64,000 bases of DNA from 2-01-FULL-41-14 sp046317875. Its GTDB lineage: Bacteria; Pseudomonadota; Alphaproteobacteria; UBA7879; UBA5542. A program made the translations under genes and the position numbers. Location: positions 1-64,000 of the forward strand of contig JBKCVN010000011.1 in NCBI GenBank assembly GCA_046317875.1, written 5' to 3'. The notes under the pieces are model-generated. The model was not told where the DNA came from and ran no database searches. It saw only the letters and a program-made list of their open reading frames with translations. Each line of letters opens with the position of its first letter. Within the stretch, counting starts at the first letter, position 1. Positions 51,155 to 59,266 of the stretch are shown one piece after another.

Positions 51155-51318
51155 CACTGATAAGGGCAGGTCTCCTGGCTTTAAGTGTTTTTAAAGAAGT
51201 GAAAAATCTTCCCAGGATTAACCCAGTGATTGAGAAATGTTGTTTTCTCGAGGCTTCACTTCACAGCTTTGACAGTTGCGGGGGCAGCTGTGGCTTTGCA
51301 CCACATTCCCTTTTAACA
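51155..51318 (-). promoter_or_regulatory. Cobalamin (B12) riboswitch
   Basis: Minus-strand elements of the adenosylcobalamin riboswitch occur in order: GGGAATGTGGTGCAAAGCC, GCTGCCCCCGCAACTGT (51270-51288), GAAGTGAAGCC (51252-51262), CACTGGG, and the B12 box GCCAGGAGACCTGCC (51165-51179). It lies 100 bases before the btuB start. Downstream, an AATTGATC-GGAGG-GATCAATT hairpin (51126-51146) may be part of the expression platform, most likely acting on translation. B12 binding would reduce expression of the importer. Confidence 0.95.
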
Positions 51319-51603
51319 TTAAAGACCCTTACAATAGCTATGATCGCAAAAAAAAGAAGAAGGTTCAAGAAAATCATGGTGGTAATTTAAAGATTTATTA
51401 CCAACATTCTCAAGGCCTAGGAAAAAGAGGTATACTAAGAAAAAACTAACAATAAGAATGGTTTTTCTTTAATTTTGGATAGGCTAAATAACGAGCATAG
51501 TTTTGGTCAAAAAGGGAATTTTTCTTTGTTAACAGTATCTTGCTAGATTTACATCTTATGTAATCGTGTATTAAGATAATAAAAATAACAGAGGAAGAAC
51601 CAT
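51319..51603. other. Intergenic region between riboswitch and SIMPL gene
   Basis: AT-rich, no open frame with recognisable product. It should contain the two divergent promoters, but no single best pair of boxes could be chosen. Confidence 0.4.
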
Positions 51604-52341
51604 ATGAAAAATGTTCAAGGGATTCTGATTGCGCTTATCGGGGCATTTGGTCTGGTGATCTCGGGCCACTTAATTTCCAGATCTTTACAGCGATTTGGGG
51701 GCAATAATAACCAAGTCACTGTTCGAGGGATTGGAGAGCGAGATGTAAAAGCTAATTATGGGTCCTGGCAAATTGAATTCTTAGTGCGTGAGTCCAATTT
51801 AGAGAAGGCTATGAAGTCGTTTAAGAAAACGAATCAAGTTATTCAAGAGTTTTTAAAAGAACAGGGATTCAATCCAAAAGAAATTTCTTTAGGTGTTCCC
51901 AATGTTCGATTTGGACGGGAAGATAAGTTTGGGCTAGAAAACAGAGAGGAAAACAGACACGTAAATGTAGAAGGCGTTGTCTATGTAGTATCAGAGGACG
52001 TGGAAAAAATCCAAGCCGCATTTGTGCAAATGTCTCGTTTGTTTGAACGGGGTGTGATTTTGAATGGATGGAATCAGTTTCCTGTGTATTCGATTAAAAA
52101 CTTTGATACTTTAAGGCCTGAATTATTAGAAGAGGCCACCAAAAGTGCGCAGATGGTGGCAGAAAAATTTGCTTCCGCTGGAAATGTAAAATTGGGCAGG
52201 GTAAAAAATTTGAACCAAGGAGCTTTCAGTATTAATTCAAAAGAGGAAGGGTCAGCAGAAAATATGGGCTCGGGTCAAAAACCTTCTTCATATAATAAAG
52301 TGGTGCGTGTGGTGGTTCATGTAACATATAGTATAAATTAA
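51604..52341 (+). CDS. SIMPL-domain (DUF541) protein
   Basis: The 245-residue protein has an N-terminal membrane anchor or signal (GILIALIGAFGLVISGHLIS) and the SIMPL domain: VTVRGIGERDVKANYGSWQI, ESNLEKAMKSFKKTNQVIQE, and LLEEATKSAQMVAEKFASAG. SIMPL proteins are periplasmic or membrane-linked with roles suggested in stress protection; no enzyme activity is assigned. GAGGAAG precedes the ATG. It is divergent from the B12 cluster. Confidence 0.85.
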   Translation: MKNVQGILIALIGAFGLVISGHLISRSLQRFGGNNNQVTVRGIGERDVKANYGSWQIEFLVRESNLEKAMKSFKKTNQVIQEFLKEQGFNPKEISLGVPNVRFGREDKFGLENREENRHVNVEGVVYVVSEDVEKIQAAFVQMSRLFERGVILNGWNQFPVYSIKNFDTLRPELLEEATKSAQMVAEKFASAGNVKLGRVKNLNQGAFSINSKEEGSAENMGSGQKPSSYNKVVRVVVHVTYSIN

Positions 52342-52443
52342 CTTTACTAAGCTAATAGTATTTGTGAAATCGTATCTATCTGTAATTTCCATAACCTAAA
52401 AAAATTATAACTCTTTATTGGAAGGGTTTATATTATTCAAAAC

Positions 52444-52471
52444 TTGCCAAATCATAAAAAAAGCGTATACT
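52444..52471 (+). promoter_or_regulatory. Promoter of the nusA-infB operon
   Basis: TTGCCA (52444-52449) and TATACT (52466-52471), 16 bases apart, form the best promoter before nusA. Initiation near 52478 would place the terminator-like hairpin at 52500 within the leader. Confidence 0.55.
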
Positions 52472-52499
52472 GCGCTTAACATCCTTTTCATATTGTCAA

Positions 52500-52527
52500 G
52501 GTGGACCGTTGGTCCGCCTTTTTATTT
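52500..52527 (+). terminator. Terminator-like attenuator in the nusA leader
   Basis: GGTGGACC and GGTCCGCC form an eight-pair stem (one G-T pair) with a GTT loop, followed by TTTTTATTT. It ends 23 bases before the nusA ATG and downstream of the likely promoter, so it would interrupt nusA transcription unless read through. Alternatively it ends transcripts arriving from the SIMPL gene. Confidence 0.8.
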
Positions 52528-52550
52528 AGGTAAAATTATGAGGAAAAAGA

Positions 52551-54044
52551 ATGGTTGCATCCATAAATAAAGAAGCCTTACAGATTGCTGAAGCCGTAGC
52601 CCAGGAAAAGGGCATTGATCCTGAAGAAGTTCTAATTGCCATGGAAGAAGCGATTCAAAAGTTGAGTCGCACTAAGTATGGTTTGGAAAATGATATCCGT
52701 GTAAAAATTGATCGCAAAAACGGTGCCATTCAAATCGACCGGTATCGTGAAGTGGTAGACACTGTAGAAGATTCTTTAAAACAAATTTCGCTGGAAGAGG
52801 CGCGCAAGGAGGACAAGACCATCGACCTTGGGGATTTTGTGATTGAAAACCTCCCTCCTATCCAGTTTGGTCGAGTGGGGGCACAGGCGGCACGCCAGGT
52901 GATTTCCTCTAAGGTTCGGGGTGCCGAGCGTCGAAAGCAGTATGAAGATTTCAAAGATAAAGTGGGTGAGATTGTCAGTGGTACAGTCAAGCGTGTGGAT
53001 TACGGAAACTATATCATTGATATTGGTCGGACCGAATGTTTGTTACGACGGGATGAGTGCATTCCCCGTGAAATGTTAAGACCTGGCGATCGGGTCCGTT
53101 GTTTTGTGATGGACGTTCGTGAAGAACCCCGCGGTCCTCAGGTATTTTTATCCAGATCACACCCTGACTTTATGGCTAAACTGTTTTCCCAAGAAGTTCC
53201 TGAAATTTACGATGGCACTATCGAGATTCTATCAGTTGCCCGTGATCCAGGAAGCCGTGCCAAAATCGCGGTGCGTGCACGGGATGGGGGGATTGACCCC
53301 GTTGGGGCGTGCGTGGGGATGCGAGGCAGTCGTGTTCAAGCCGTTGTGAACGAATTACAAGGTGAAAAAGTAGACATCGTTTTGTGGTCGGCTGATTTGG
53401 GAACATTTATCCTTAATTCACTAACCCCTGCTGAAATTTCTAAGGTTGTGATCGATGAAGATCAGAATCGTGTGGAAGTGGTGGTACCAGAAGATCAACA
53501 AAGCCTGGCCATTGGTCGTCGGGGACAAAACGTACGATTGGCGTCTCTTTTAACGGGGATGGAAATCAGCATTATGACCGAAGCCCAAGAAGCAGAACGT
53601 CGTACGGAAGAATTCAGCCACAAAACAAAACTGTTTATGGAAGCTTTGGATGTAGATGAAGTGATCGCCCACCTGTTGGCTGTAGAAGGATTTTCAACAT
53701 TGGAAGAAATTGCCGACGTCAGCACGGACGAATTAGCCTCGATCGAAGGATTCGATGAAACCTTGGCCCAGGAGCTGCAAAGCCGTGCGGAAACCTTCCT
53801 GAAAAATAAAGAAGAAAAATTGAAAAAACGCTGTGTTGAATTGGGTGTTTCTCAAGAGATCATGGATATGGATGGACTTTCCCTTGAAATAAAAGAAAAA
53901 TTAGGGCAAAACAACATCAAGACTTTAGATGACCTAGGTGACTTAGCATCGGATGAGTTGATCGATCTTGTTGGTAAGGGGTCTTTAAATGCGGACCAAG
54001 CCAATGATATTATTATGAAAGCTCGAGCTCATTGGTTTGAGTAA
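52551..54044 (+). CDS. nusA: Transcription termination/antitermination protein NusA
   Basis: The 497-residue protein has the NusA N-terminal domain (to about 130), an S1 domain (VGEIVSGTVKRVDYGNYIID), two KH domains (CVGMRGSRVQAVVNELQGEK; IGRRGQNVRLASLLTGMEIS), and two C-terminal helix-hairpin repeats (FSTLEEIADVSTDELASIEG; IKTLDDLGDLASDELIDLVG), as in proteobacteria. It binds RNA polymerase and controls pausing, termination and antitermination. It precedes infB by 30 bases. The gene rimP, usually just upstream, is absent here. GAGGAAAAAGA lies ahead of the ATG. Confidence 0.96.
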   Translation: MVASINKEALQIAEAVAQEKGIDPEEVLIAMEEAIQKLSRTKYGLENDIRVKIDRKNGAIQIDRYREVVDTVEDSLKQISLEEARKEDKTIDLGDFVIENLPPIQFGRVGAQAARQVISSKVRGAERRKQYEDFKDKVGEIVSGTVKRVDYGNYIIDIGRTECLLRRDECIPREMLRPGDRVRCFVMDVREEPRGPQVFLSRSHPDFMAKLFSQEVPEIYDGTIEILSVARDPGSRAKIAVRARDGGIDPVGACVGMRGSRVQAVVNELQGEKVDIVLWSADLGTFILNSLTPAEISKVVIDEDQNRVEVVVPEDQQSLAIGRRGQNVRLASLLTGMEISIMTEAQEAERRTEEFSHKTKLFMEALDVDEVIAHLLAVEGFSTLEEIADVSTDELASIEGFDETLAQELQSRAETFLKNKEEKLKKRCVELGVSQEIMDMDGLSLEIKEKLGQNNIKTLDDLGDLASDELIDLVGKGSLNADQANDIIMKARAHWFE

Positions 54045-54074
54045 TCAGAGCTTAATTTATGGGATGAGTAACAG

Positions 54075-56615
54075 ATGAGCGATAAAGACAAAAATCCACC
54101 TTCTCATGAAAAAAAGCCTTTAACGCTTTCCAAGAAGATTGACCTGAAGGATTTAACGGATGGTCAATCGCGTTCCTCTTCAAAAGGGGGCCGTACGGTT
54201 ATTGTGGAAGTTAAGAAGAATCGATCCAACTCTGACAAAAAACAAGATGCTCCTACAGAAAGAGCCGGTCTTAGGGCCTCAAAACCCGTTTTGCGGGCCC
54301 GCGAGAAGATTGAAGAAACATCAGGATCTTCGGATTCTTCAAATGCGGTTTCTACCCAAGATAAAAAACTAACAATTCAAGAAAAAGAAGCCCGTCTGAA
54401 AGCCTTACAAAATGCCTCAAGGTATGTGGAGGAACAAGCTGCACAACTGGATCTCTCATCAAAACGTGCGGCCGAGCTTCGCCAAATGGAAGAAGAAAAT
54501 CGTCGGCAAAAAGAAGAGTTAGAAGAATCACTCAAAGCTACTCAACAAGCCGTGGCGGAAGAAGAAGCCGCAGCCGCAGGTAGTGCGCCTTCTGCAGAAG
54601 AGTCTTCCGTATCCAGGGATACAAACTCAGAATCTGCCTTCCGCAAACAAAAAGAAAAAGATGATGCAGAAGCCCCCGCCAGGCAAGCCATTAAACGTCA
54701 CGATGAACGTCGGTTGACCAAGATTAGCGTATCCGATGTGATTATGGACGAAGAGGGTGAAGATACCTATCAGCGCCGACGTACCCGAAGCATGGCTGCG
54801 ATTAAGCGTGCCCGTGAAAAAGAGCGTATGAAGCTGCAACGCCAGCAAATGTCCCAAGAGAAAATTACCCGAGAAGTGGTCATTCCTGAAGCGATTACAG
54901 TACAAGAATTGGCCAACCGTATGGCTGAAAAAGTGTCTGATGTGATTAAATGTTTCATGAGAATGGGCACTATGGTAACCATTACCCAATCTATTGATGC
55001 GGATACGGCCCAATTAATTGCTGAAGAAATGGGACACCGTGTGAAACGGGTTTCGGATGCAGATATCGAAGATGTGTTAGCGGAAGATCCGGATACGGAA
55101 GCCGATTTGCAACCTCGCCCCCCTGTGGTGACCATCATGGGTCACGTGGACCATGGGAAGACATCTTTGTTAGATGCTTTACGTACCACCGATGTGGCCG
55201 CAGGCGAAGCAGGTGGTATCACCCAACACATTGGGGCCTATCAGGTAACTTTGCCGTCTAATCAAAAGATCACCTTTATTGATACCCCCGGTCACGCGGC
55301 CTTTACGGAAATGCGGTCCCGTGGGGCGAATGTCACCGATATCGTGGTACTGGTTGTGGCCGCTGATGATGGGATTAAAGAGCAAACGGTAGAAGCCATA
55401 AATCATGCGAAGGCGGCCAAAGTTCCGATTATTGTGGCTATTAATAAAATAGACAAACCAGGTGCTGACCCTGCACGGGTGCGTCAAGAATTGATGCAGC
55501 ATGAAATTTTCCTGGAAGAATTCGGGGGAGATGTTTTATCGGTTGAAGTATCAGCATTGAAGAAAATGAATCTGGATAAGTTGGAAGAGACCATTTTGCT
55601 GCAAGCTGAAATTGCAAACCTATCCGCCAATCCAAAACCCATGGCATCGGGTGTGGTTGTGGAATCACGCCTTGAAAAAGGTCGGGGTCCTGTGGTAACC
55701 ACGTTGATTCAACGGGGCACCCTGAAAAGTGGTGATTTTTTTGTGGCTGGATCGGAGTGGGGCCGGGTACGTGTTTTGTTAAATGACCATGGTAAAACCG
55801 TATCAACAGCAGGACCTTCCATGCCGGTAGAAATTATTGGATTTAACGGACTACCTGAAGCAGGAGATTTATTCTCGGTTACACAGGAAGAATCTAAAGC
55901 CCGAGAAATTGCAGAATACCGCCGTCATAAACGGAAAGAAAAGCAGGCCGCTTTATTAGATAAAAAGAAAATGGATAACCTATTCTCGAAGAAGGGGGCA
56001 CATAAAGAGTTGGCTGTTTTGATCAAGGGGGATGTTCAAGGATCGGTGGAAGCCATTGCATCCAGCTTGATGAAGCTTAAAACAGACGAAGTATCCGTGT
56101 TGGTATTGCACAGCGGTGTGGGTGAAGTGAATGAAACAGACGTTTCATTGGCCCGTGCGTCTAACGCCTTGGTGATTGGTTTTAATGTGAAAGCCAATGC
56201 CCAAGCCCGTGAATTGGCTCAACGCGAGGGTATCGAAGTGCGCCACTATTCCATCATTTATGATATTATTAATGATGTGAAGGACCTGTTAGGTGGACTA
56301 TTATCGCCCATTCTGAACGAGAAATATTTGGGTCGTGCGGAAGTAAGACGCATTTTTAAAATTTCACGTCTGGGTCATGTGGCAGGTTGCTATGTATCGG
56401 ATGGTTTTATTAAAAAATCAGGCAAAGTTCGATTGTTGAGGGGTACTGAGGTTGTTTACCAAGGCACCATCAAAACATTGAAGCGGACAACCGATGAAGC
56501 CAAAGAAATTAAGAGTGGTTTCGAGTGTGGTATTTTGCTGGAAGGGTTCAATGATATTCATGAAGGGGATATCATCGAATGTTCAGAAATCGAACGGATT
56601 GCCCGCACGCTTTAA
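54075..56615 (+). CDS. infB: Translation initiation factor IF-2
   Basis: The 846-residue protein has a charged, coiled-coil N-terminus (to about 270), the IF2-N domain (VIPEAITVQELANRMAEKVS), the GTPase domain (MGHVDHGKTSLLDALRTTDV; DTPGHAAFTEMRSRGANVTD; NKIDKPG) and the C-terminal beta-barrel and IF2-C domains. IF-2 places initiator tRNA on the ribosome. The nusA-infB pair is conserved; the small ylxR-type (DUF448) gene often between them is missing here. Confidence 0.97.
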   Translation: MSDKDKNPPSHEKKPLTLSKKIDLKDLTDGQSRSSSKGGRTVIVEVKKNRSNSDKKQDAPTERAGLRASKPVLRAREKIEETSGSSDSSNAVSTQDKKLTIQEKEARLKALQNASRYVEEQAAQLDLSSKRAAELRQMEEENRRQKEELEESLKATQQAVAEEEAAAAGSAPSAEESSVSRDTNSESAFRKQKEKDDAEAPARQAIKRHDERRLTKISVSDVIMDEEGEDTYQRRRTRSMAAIKRAREKERMKLQRQQMSQEKITREVVIPEAITVQELANRMAEKVSDVIKCFMRMGTMVTITQSIDADTAQLIAEEMGHRVKRVSDADIEDVLAEDPDTEADLQPRPPVVTIMGHVDHGKTSLLDALRTTDVAAGEAGGITQHIGAYQVTLPSNQKITFIDTPGHAAFTEMRSRGANVTDIVVLVVAADDGIKEQTVEAINHAKAAKVPIIVAINKIDKPGADPARVRQELMQHEIFLEEFGGDVLSVEVSALKKMNLDKLEETILLQAEIANLSANPKPMASGVVVESRLEKGRGPVVTTLIQRGTLKSGDFFVAGSEWGRVRVLLNDHGKTVSTAGPSMPVEIIGFNGLPEAGDLFSVTQEESKAREIAEYRRHKRKEKQAALLDKKKMDNLFSKKGAHKELAVLIKGDVQGSVEAIASSLMKLKTDEVSVLVLHSGVGEVNETDVSLARASNALVIGFNVKANAQARELAQREGIEVRHYSIIYDIINDVKDLLGGLLSPILNEKYLGRAEVRRIFKISRLGHVAGCYVSDGFIKKSGKVRLLRGTEVVYQGTIKTLKRTTDEAKEIKSGFECGILLEGFNDIHEGDIIECSEIERIARTL

Positions 56616-56659
56616 TACGCACTACATCGCCTGAGGGGACAAAAAAGGGAGAACTTTCA

Positions 56660-57262
56660 GTGGACCATTATTTATTAACTAATCCTGTTGCTTTGTTAGC
56701 CATCGTGGGCGCTTATTTTTTGGGATCCATCCCGTTTGGGTTATTATTTACCCGGTGGGGAGGCAAAGGAGACCTGCGTACCATTGGGTCGGGGAATATT
56801 GGGGCCACCAACGTACTGCGGACGGGCAGTAAATTTCTAGCCTTGATGACATTTCTTTGTGACTTCCTAAAAGGGTATTTAGCTGTATATTGGGCCGAAA
56901 AATGGCAAGTGCAAGACTTTGCCGCTGTGTTGGTGGTATTGGGACATATGTTCCCTGTATGGCTTAAATTCAAGGGGGGTAAAGGGGTGGCCACTTATGG
57001 CGGCGCCTTGTTCGGACTCTCCATTCCCTTAGGGGCCCAAGCCATCTTAGGGTGGGTCAGCTTTGCGTTGATTTTTAAATATTCTTCCTTGGCCGCCCTT
57101 TTGGCAGCCTTACTGGTTCCCTTTACCGTTTGGTTGTGGAGTTATGGCGAACCTTTGCTGTATACCACACTGGGATTAAGCTTTTTATTGATAGCAAAAC
57201 ATTATGAAAATATTCTGAGGCTGATGCGGAGGAAAGAGCCTAAAATCGGTCAAAAAGAGTAA
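56660..57262 (+). CDS. plsY: Glycerol-3-phosphate acyltransferase PlsY
   Basis: The 200-residue membrane protein has five segments and the three PlsY motifs: YFLGSIPFGLLFTRW, GSGNIGATNVLRTG and HMFPVWLKFKGGKGVATYGG. It transfers acyl from acyl-phosphate to glycerol-3-phosphate in the first step of phospholipid synthesis. A GTG start at 56660 has GGGAG eight bases upstream and gives the normal length. An open frame reaching back into infB is not supported. Convergent with the cupin gene. Confidence 0.94.
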   Translation: MDHYLLTNPVALLAIVGAYFLGSIPFGLLFTRWGGKGDLRTIGSGNIGATNVLRTGSKFLALMTFLCDFLKGYLAVYWAEKWQVQDFAAVLVVLGHMFPVWLKFKGGKGVATYGGALFGLSIPLGAQAILGWVSFALIFKYSSLAALLAALLVPFTVWLWSYGEPLLYTTLGLSFLLIAKHYENILRLMRRKEPKIGQKE

Positions 57263-57278
57263 ACCATTCAATTCTCTC

Positions 57279-57770
57279 CTATTTCTTTTCTGAAAAATTG
57301 ACATCTTCGGGAAAGGGAAGGCCTGTGGGGTGGATGGTAGCGTCAAAAAAGTAAGTAGAGAGGTAACGTACGGGGAGTCCACCCATAGGTTTTAAAGCAT
57401 GCCACACAGTTGGAGGGATACAAATGCTTTGCGGCGGCTCTAGAATGATGAGAGTTTTCCTATTTAGTTGGACCTCTAATTTCCCTTCTAAGACCACAAT
57501 CTGTTGGGTTTGGTGTTCGTGATAATGCCCTTCTACAGGACCTGCTATGTCAAACATTGATATCCTGTAGTTGAGACCCGCTGTGGCGGGGACCACCTCA
57601 TAAGAAATGTCTTCCTCACTCATATCTTTAGGAAGGTTTTCTGGCAGGGGTTTTAGGAAAGCAAGAAGAGCCTCAGGGTCAGATTCTCGCATCATTGCCA
57701 GTCCCGACGTGGTTATTAATAGGAGGGGAAAAAAAGCTGCTAGCAGAGTTCGATAGAGTTTCATGGACAT
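57279..57770 (-). CDS. Exported cupin-domain protein
   Basis: The 163-residue protein has a signal peptide (YRTLLAAFFPLLLITTSGLA) and one cupin barrel: motif 1 resembles GHYHEHQTQQIVVLEGKLEV with His-x-His, and motif 2 is CIPPTVWHALKP. Cupins of this size bind a metal and small molecules, but catalysis cannot be predicted. Export is uncommon for this family. AGGAG stands five bases before the ATG at 57770; an alternative ATG is two codons later. Confidence 0.8.
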   Translation of the reverse strand: MSMKLYRTLLAAFFPLLLITTSGLAMMRESDPEALLAFLKPLPENLPKDMSEEDISYEVVPATAGLNYRISMFDIAGPVEGHYHEHQTQQIVVLEGKLEVQLNRKTLIILEPPQSICIPPTVWHALKPMGGLPVRYLSTYFFDATIHPTGLPFPEDVNFSEKK

Positions 57771-57806
57771 TTCTTCTCCTAATCTATTACTCATTAAATT
57801 ATAAAG

Positions 57807-58559
57807 TTAAACCTCGCTCCATTTTTTTCCGAATTGTTCCTTTAGAACTTTTTCAGAAATTTCTTCTAGATCATGCTCTTGTAAAGCGCCCAGCTGAAAG
57901 GGACCATAGCTTAATCGAATGAGTCTGTTCACCACATGGCCCAGGTGCTTCATGACACGTCGTATCTCTTGATTCTTCCCTTCGGTCAGGCTTATTTTTA
58001 CCCAACTGTTGGACCCTGTGCCTTGGTTTTTTTCTAAGGACGCTTCGATAGACCCGTATCGAACACCCTCGACTGTGATCCCTTTCTTAAGATTGCTTAA
58101 TACTTTTTCAGAAGGTGTTCCTAATACACGAACTTTATACCGTCTGACCCATCCTGTGGCGGGAAGTTCCAAATACCGTGCCAAAGCACCACTGTTGGTT
58201 AATAACAAAAGTCCCTCGGAATTGTAGTCCAAGCGACCCACAGAAATTAACCGTGGTAGGGAAGGGTAGCGTGTCACAATTTCATCGAAAACGGTGGTCC
58301 GATTTTCGGGATCTTTTTGGGTGCACATCACCCCTTTAGGTTTATGATATTTCCAAACCCGAACTCGATCTTTTTTGGGCAGGGGTTCCCCGTCCACCAA
58401 AATTTTATCATTCTCGGTAACCGTAAAGGCCGGGGTGGTTAGCACCGTTCCATTTACAGATACGCGTCCCTGCTGGATATAGACCTCTGCCTCGCGCCGG
58501 GAACAAAGACCAGACCGAGCCATGACTTTGGCAATACGTTCTTTAGTTTCGGCAGGCAT
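57807..58559 (-). CDS. rluB: 23S rRNA pseudouridine synthase, RluB-type
   Basis: The 250-residue protein has an S4 RNA-binding domain (ERIAKVMARSGLCSRREAEV) and the RluB/RsuA catalytic domain with active-site Asp in SVGRLDYNSEGLLLLTNSG and EGKNQEIRRVMKHLGHVVNR. Such enzymes isomerise a uridine in 23S rRNA. ATG at 58559 is right for the domain; the frame is open further upstream, inside the neighbouring C26 gene, but that part has no homology. It overlaps that gene by 17 bases. Confidence 0.92.
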   Translation of the reverse strand: MPAETKERIAKVMARSGLCSRREAEVYIQQGRVSVNGTVLTTPAFTVTENDKILVDGEPLPKKDRVRVWKYHKPKGVMCTQKDPENRTTVFDEIVTRYPSLPRLISVGRLDYNSEGLLLLTNSGALARYLELPATGWVRRYKVRVLGTPSEKVLSNLKKGITVEGVRYGSIEASLEKNQGTGSNSWVKISLTEGKNQEIRRVMKHLGHVVNRLIRLSYGPFQLGALQEHDLEEISEKVLKEQFGKKWSEV

Positions 58560-59265
58560 CAATAAAAGCCTTGAGAAGCCGAGTGTCTGCTTCTGAAATT
58601 TCGAATTCGGCGTGCCATTCCACCCCAATGCAAAACTTATGGGTGGGCAGCTCAATGGCTTCCACAATTCCATCAGGGGCGGTGGCGGATACTACAAGTC
58701 CATCACCAATGCGATCAAGGGCTTGATGATGACGTGAATTGACCTGAATGGTTTCCTGTTTCCCGATGATCTCCCATAATTTTGTATGCGGTGTAATGCT
58801 CAGGTCATGGCTGGGCAAGTGCATATCTTCGGGCCGTTGAGAGTGATTTAAAGAGTTGGGCCTATAGGTAGGGATATCTAAAAATAAGTTGCCCCCTTTT
58901 AAGCAATTAATGGCTTGCATACCGGCACAAATTCCCAAAACGGGCATATCACGGTCTAGGGCTTTTTCAGCCAATAAAAGATCAAATTGAGACCGTTGAT
59001 GCATGATTTTAAGATTTAATTCGGCAGGGGCTTCTTGTCCAAAAAGGCGGGGATCATAATCATTTCCGCCACTGAGAAAGATACCATCCACCAAATTAAG
59101 AACGGCCTCCACATCCATATTAGTGGAAGGCAATGCGATGGGCGTTCCCCCATTTTTACAAATGGCTGCAAAATATTTTTCCGAGAGTGCATGATAGGGC
59201 CGAGCGATATATTCGCCACCCTTTTCTTCGAAATCTAAATTAATGCCAATGACCGGTTTTTTCAT
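58543..59265 (-). CDS. Class I glutamine amidotransferase-like C26 hydrolase (PuuD-like)
   Basis: The 240-residue protein belongs to peptidase family C26: IGINLDFEEKGGEYIARPYH, FLSGGNDYDPRLFG, nucleophile Cys in PVLGICAGMQAINCLKGGNL, and the His-Glu pair in CIGVEWHAEFE. Relatives hydrolyse gamma-glutamyl-GABA or other gamma-glutamyl amides. The last motif reads EWHAEFE rather than QWHPE, but both catalytic residues remain. ATG at 59265 has GGAAGCG ahead and follows cysS by one base. Physiological substrate unknown. Confidence 0.85.
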   Translation of the reverse strand: MKKPVIGINLDFEEKGGEYIARPYHALSEKYFAAICKNGGTPIALPSTNMDVEAVLNLVDGIFLSGGNDYDPRLFGQEAPAELNLKIMHQRSQFDLLLAEKALDRDMPVLGICAGMQAINCLKGGNLFLDIPTYRPNSLNHSQRPEDMHLPSHDLSITPHTKLWEIIGKQETIQVNSRHHQALDRIGDGLVVSATAPDGIVEAIELPTHKFCIGVEWHAEFEISEADTRLLKAFIDACRN

Positions 59266-59266
59266 G

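Noticed and set aside
56579..56659. plsY start inside infB
   Set aside because: The frame is open but the extra 27 residues are polar, unrelated to PlsY, and GTG at 56660 has a clear GGGAG.
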